Assembly: GCA_900319505.1 (NCBI GenBank)
Contig: ONOV01000213.1
Span: forward strand, 1-5,831
Origin: an uncultured Erysipelotrichaceae bacterium
Lineage (GTDB): Bacteria > Bacillota_I > Bacilli_A > Erysipelotrichales > Erysipelotrichaceae
DNA: 5,831 nt
Direction: 5' to 3'
The notes under the pieces were generated by a model that did not search any database, had not been told where the DNA came from, and saw nothing but the letters and a program-made list of their open reading frames with translations. This document shows, one piece after another, positions 5,698 to 5,831 of this stretch (position 1 is the stretch's first letter; each line of letters starts with the position of its first letter). The position numbers and the translations under genes were made by a program.

Positions 5698-5763
5698 ATT
5701 CTGTCAGGTGCAGTGTTTGGTGATATCTGCGGTTCTGTGTATGAGTTTCATAAAAATTATTAG
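5698..5763 (+). pseudogene. Truncated N-terminus of an ADP-ribosylglycohydrolase (DraG family)
   Basis: The frame reads (I)LSGAVFGDICGSVYEFHKNY and then TAG. This is the opening of the DraG/ARH family, M-x-GA-(V/I)-x-GD-x-x-GS-x-(Y/F)E, which removes ADP-ribose from proteins or nucleic acids. The catalytic FTDD motif that should follow is missing. Only 21 codons remain before the stop, and a hairpin of an insertion-sequence end starts just after. There is no ATG, GTG or TTG in frame: the first codon is ATT (5698) or CTG (5701), and the upstream in-frame stop is TGA at 5671. A strong AGGAGG lies five bases before the ATT, so an original ATG may have mutated to ATT. A weak promoter may include TTGACC at 5640-5645. 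If the gene resumes beyond the window, this would be an interrupted rather than a deleted gene. Confidence 0.7.
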
Positions 5764-5803
5764 TGGCGGAAACCCACTGCCTTTAGGTGGTGGGAGGAGC
5801 CAC
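5763..5803 (+). repeat. Two-tier hairpin, candidate end of an IS200/IS605 or TnpB element
   Basis: CCCACTGCC (5773-5781) pairs with GGTGGTGGG (5786-5794) around a TTTA loop, with two G-T pairs. Outside it, GTGGC (5763-5767) pairs with GCCAC (5799-5803), separated by GGAAA and AGGA. Stems of the form CCCAC-TTTA-GTGGGAGG are typical of IS200/IS605 ends and of the 3' part of TnpB guide RNA scaffolds. It begins right where the ADP-ribosylglycohydrolase frame breaks. It may be a left end of an element running past base 5831 or a lone remnant right end. The last 28 bases hold nothing I can name. Confidence 0.6.
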
Positions 5804-5831
5804 CGATATATCACTATCCCTGGTTCTCTAT

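Overview
The window looks like a chromosome segment of an anaerobic or facultative Gram-positive bacterium of the Bacillota. The signs are strong purine-rich ribosome binding sites, moderate base composition, system II (ResB/CcsA) cytochrome c maturation, and a nitrite reductase with an N-terminal membrane anchor. A gut-type lineage such as Erysipelotrichia or Clostridia is a guess; nothing here fixes the genus.

Positions 1-3453 hold the end of a respiratory operon on the + strand. It contains a five-heme NrfA-type ammonia-forming cytochrome c nitrite reductase, then the two halves of the system II heme lyase, ResB/Ccs1 and CcsA. NrfA carries the unusual CxxCK first heme motif, and the adjacent ResB-CcsA pair probably loads its hemes. 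A terminator-like hairpin lies between nrfA and resB and could let nrfA be made in excess. A strong intrinsic terminator follows ccsA. The usual electron donor NrfH is not in the window; it could lie just upstream.

Positions about 3455-4110 are a decayed IS200/IS605-type insertion sequence. They contain an end-like hairpin, a tnpA with one internal stop and one frameshift but with HUH and catalytic Tyr codons still readable, and the first roughly 28 codons of tnpB. Positions 4112-4297 hold a minus-strand tRNA-Val(GAC) with its own promoter and terminator.

Positions 4307-5533 hold three small genes. The first is a 72-residue two-helix membrane protein (minus strand). The second is divergent from it: an iron-sulfur flavoprotein-like protein (+ strand). 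The third is a 128-residue four-helix membrane protein (minus strand) whose stop codon directly abuts the flavoprotein's stop. Positions 5698-5763 carry the first 21 codons of an ADP-ribosylglycohydrolase, preceded by a good Shine-Dalgarno but no ATG, GTG or TTG. They are followed at once by a two-tier hairpin typical of an IS200/IS605 or TnpB-element end, which continues out of the window.

The window shows a complete nitrite-ammonification and heme-loading module beside a zone damaged by IS200/IS605-type elements. I see no clearly new multi-gene system. The points most worth following are the split NrfI-like arrangement next to a CxxCK NrfA, the possible internal attenuator, the divergent flavoprotein with a possibly leaderless start, and the two element ends.
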